Below, piece by piece: positions 13,355 through 14,080 of a DNA stretch of 14,080 nucleotides. Position numbers and translations under genes: made by a program. The notes beneath the pieces are model-generated. The model had not been told where the DNA came from. It saw nothing but the letters and a program-made list of their open reading frames with translations, and searched no databases. Origin of the DNA: Betaproteobacteria bacterium (GTDB lineage: Bacteria; Pseudomonadota; Gammaproteobacteria; Burkholderiales; SG8-39); contig JAAOZY010000166.1 of assembly GCA_012274205.1 (NCBI GenBank), positions 1 through 14,080 of the forward strand, in the 5' to 3' direction. Positions within the stretch are counted from its first letter, which is position 1. The number at the start of each line of letters is the position of its first letter.

Positions 13355-14080
13355 ATGACGCAAATCCCGCAGCAGGACCTGAGCATCGCGCTGGAGCGCA
13401 TGGCGCTGCTGCATCCGGGCGAGCAATTCACTGCCGCAACGCTGGCGGGCGGCGTGTCTTCGGACATCCTGCACATCACCCTGCCCGGACGCACTCCCGC
13501 ACTCTCCTTTTGCTTCAAGCGCGCGCTGGCCAGGCTCAAGGTCGCGGCCGACTGGCGCGCCCCGGTGGAGCGCAACCACGCCGAAGTCGAATGGATGCGC
13601 GTCGCCGAGCAGTTGGCGCCGGGCTGCGTGCCGCGCATCCTCGGCGAGGATGAACAGGCGGGTGCCTTTGCGATGGAATATCTCGATCCTGCGGCACACC
13701 CGGTGTGGAAGAACCAGCTGCGCGACGGCGAAATCCGGAGCGAAACCGCCGTTGCGGTGGCCAAGGCGATCGCCGCCGTCCACGCCGGGACCGCAGCGCG
13801 CGCGGACATCGCACAGCGCTTCGCCAACGACCGCATCTTCCACCCGATCCGGCTGGAGCCCTATCTGCTCGCCACCGCAGAGCGCCACCCCGATTGCGCC
13901 GCACGCCTGCGCCAGCTGGTCGATACGACTGCGCGCACCAAGCTCGCGCTGGTGCATGGCGATCTGAGCCCGAAGAACATTCTGGTAGCGGACCACGGCC
14001 CGATCTTGCTCGATGCCGAGTGCGCCTGGTACGGCGATCCGGCTTTCGACCTCGCTTTCTGCCTCAATCACATGCTGCTC
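13355..14080 (+). CDS. APH-fold phosphotransferase, 3'-truncated by the window
   Basis: The frame is open from the ATG at 13355 to the right edge, giving 242 residues of an incomplete protein. It has the aminoglycoside phosphotransferase / choline kinase fold. FKRAL (54-58) supplies a likely ATP-binding Lys55, and Glu77 in NHAEVEWMR is the probable partner glutamate. VHGDLSPKNIL (200-210) is the catalytic loop with Asp203 and Asn208. LLDAECAWYGDPAFDLAF (218-235) carries the metal-binding Asp220. Substrates in this superfamily range from antibiotics to methylthioribose, homoserine, choline and sugars; the visible part does not decide. Resistance should not be inferred. The gene begins 109 nt after the terminator with only a weak ribosome binding site. 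A minus-strand open frame covering the same DNA is a shadow of this gene. Confidence 0.88.
   Translation, partial: MTQIPQQDLSIALERMALLHPGEQFTAATLAGGVSSDILHITLPGRTPALSFCFKRALARLKVAADWRAPVERNHAEVEWMRVAEQLAPGCVPRILGEDEQAGAFAMEYLDPAAHPVWKNQLRDGEIRSETAVAVAKAIAAVHAGTAARADIAQRFANDRIFHPIRLEPYLLATAERHPDCAARLRQLVDTTARTKLALVHGDLSPKNILVADHGPILLDAECAWYGDPAFDLAFCLNHMLL

Noticed and set aside
13292..14071. A 259-residue minus-strand open frame at the right end
   Set aside because: The plus strand here encodes a phosphotransferase with intact catalytic motifs that runs off the edge; the minus frame has none and crosses its start.
13355..14080. Antibiotic resistance role for the phosphotransferase
   Set aside because: The APH fold alone is shared by many metabolic kinases, and nothing in the partial protein or its neighbours points to an antibiotic substrate.

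Overview
The window reads as core chromosome of a high-GC proteobacterium, most likely a betaproteobacterium. The grounds are a G+C-rich codon bias (some stretches near 80% by eye), the grouping of Lol exporter genes with an RpfE-type gene, recJ, prfB and lysS, and family-typical proteins throughout. No RNA gene, insertion sequence, CRISPR array or prophage was seen.

Layout: (1) 1-413, the C-terminal heme domain of a TsdA-like thiosulfate dehydrogenase, cut by the left edge. (2) 414-2308, a visibly lower-GC stretch with a sulfotransferase-family gene (minus) divergent from a small two-module BamE/SmpA-like lipoprotein gene (plus). (3) 2309-4232, lolD and a LolC/E-type permease on the minus strand, overlapping by 8 nt. 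These encode the machine that releases lipoproteins toward the outer membrane. (4) 4340-8601, a plus-strand run: RpfE-like protein, RecJ exonuclease, an MgtC/DUF4010 membrane protein and a stand-alone KTSC protein. The first three genes are joined by ATGA overlaps, and the KTSC gene follows with its own ribosome binding site. (5) 8610-9533, a minus-strand aldo/keto reductase with a Tat-type signal peptide, convergent with the KTSC gene. (6) 9613-12270, prfB with its programmed +1 frameshift site, then lysS. (7) 12400-13161, a membrane-anchored glycine-zipper protein followed by a textbook intrinsic terminator. (8) 13355 to the right edge, the start of an APH-fold phosphotransferase cut by the window end.

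Several genes fit together. recJ, prfB and lysS are adjacent in Escherichia coli; here recJ and prfB are separated by the DUF4010, KTSC and aldo/keto reductase genes. The KTSC domain is named after the C-terminus of some lysyl-tRNA synthetases, whereas the LysS encoded here ends at class II motif 3 and lacks it. The lipoprotein in (2) has a lipobox without an Asp at +2, so it is a plausible client of the Lol system in (3). I do not see a clearly new system; the best second looks are the module between recJ and prfB, the stand-alone KTSC gene, the Tat-exported reductase and the paired -10 elements in front of prfB.
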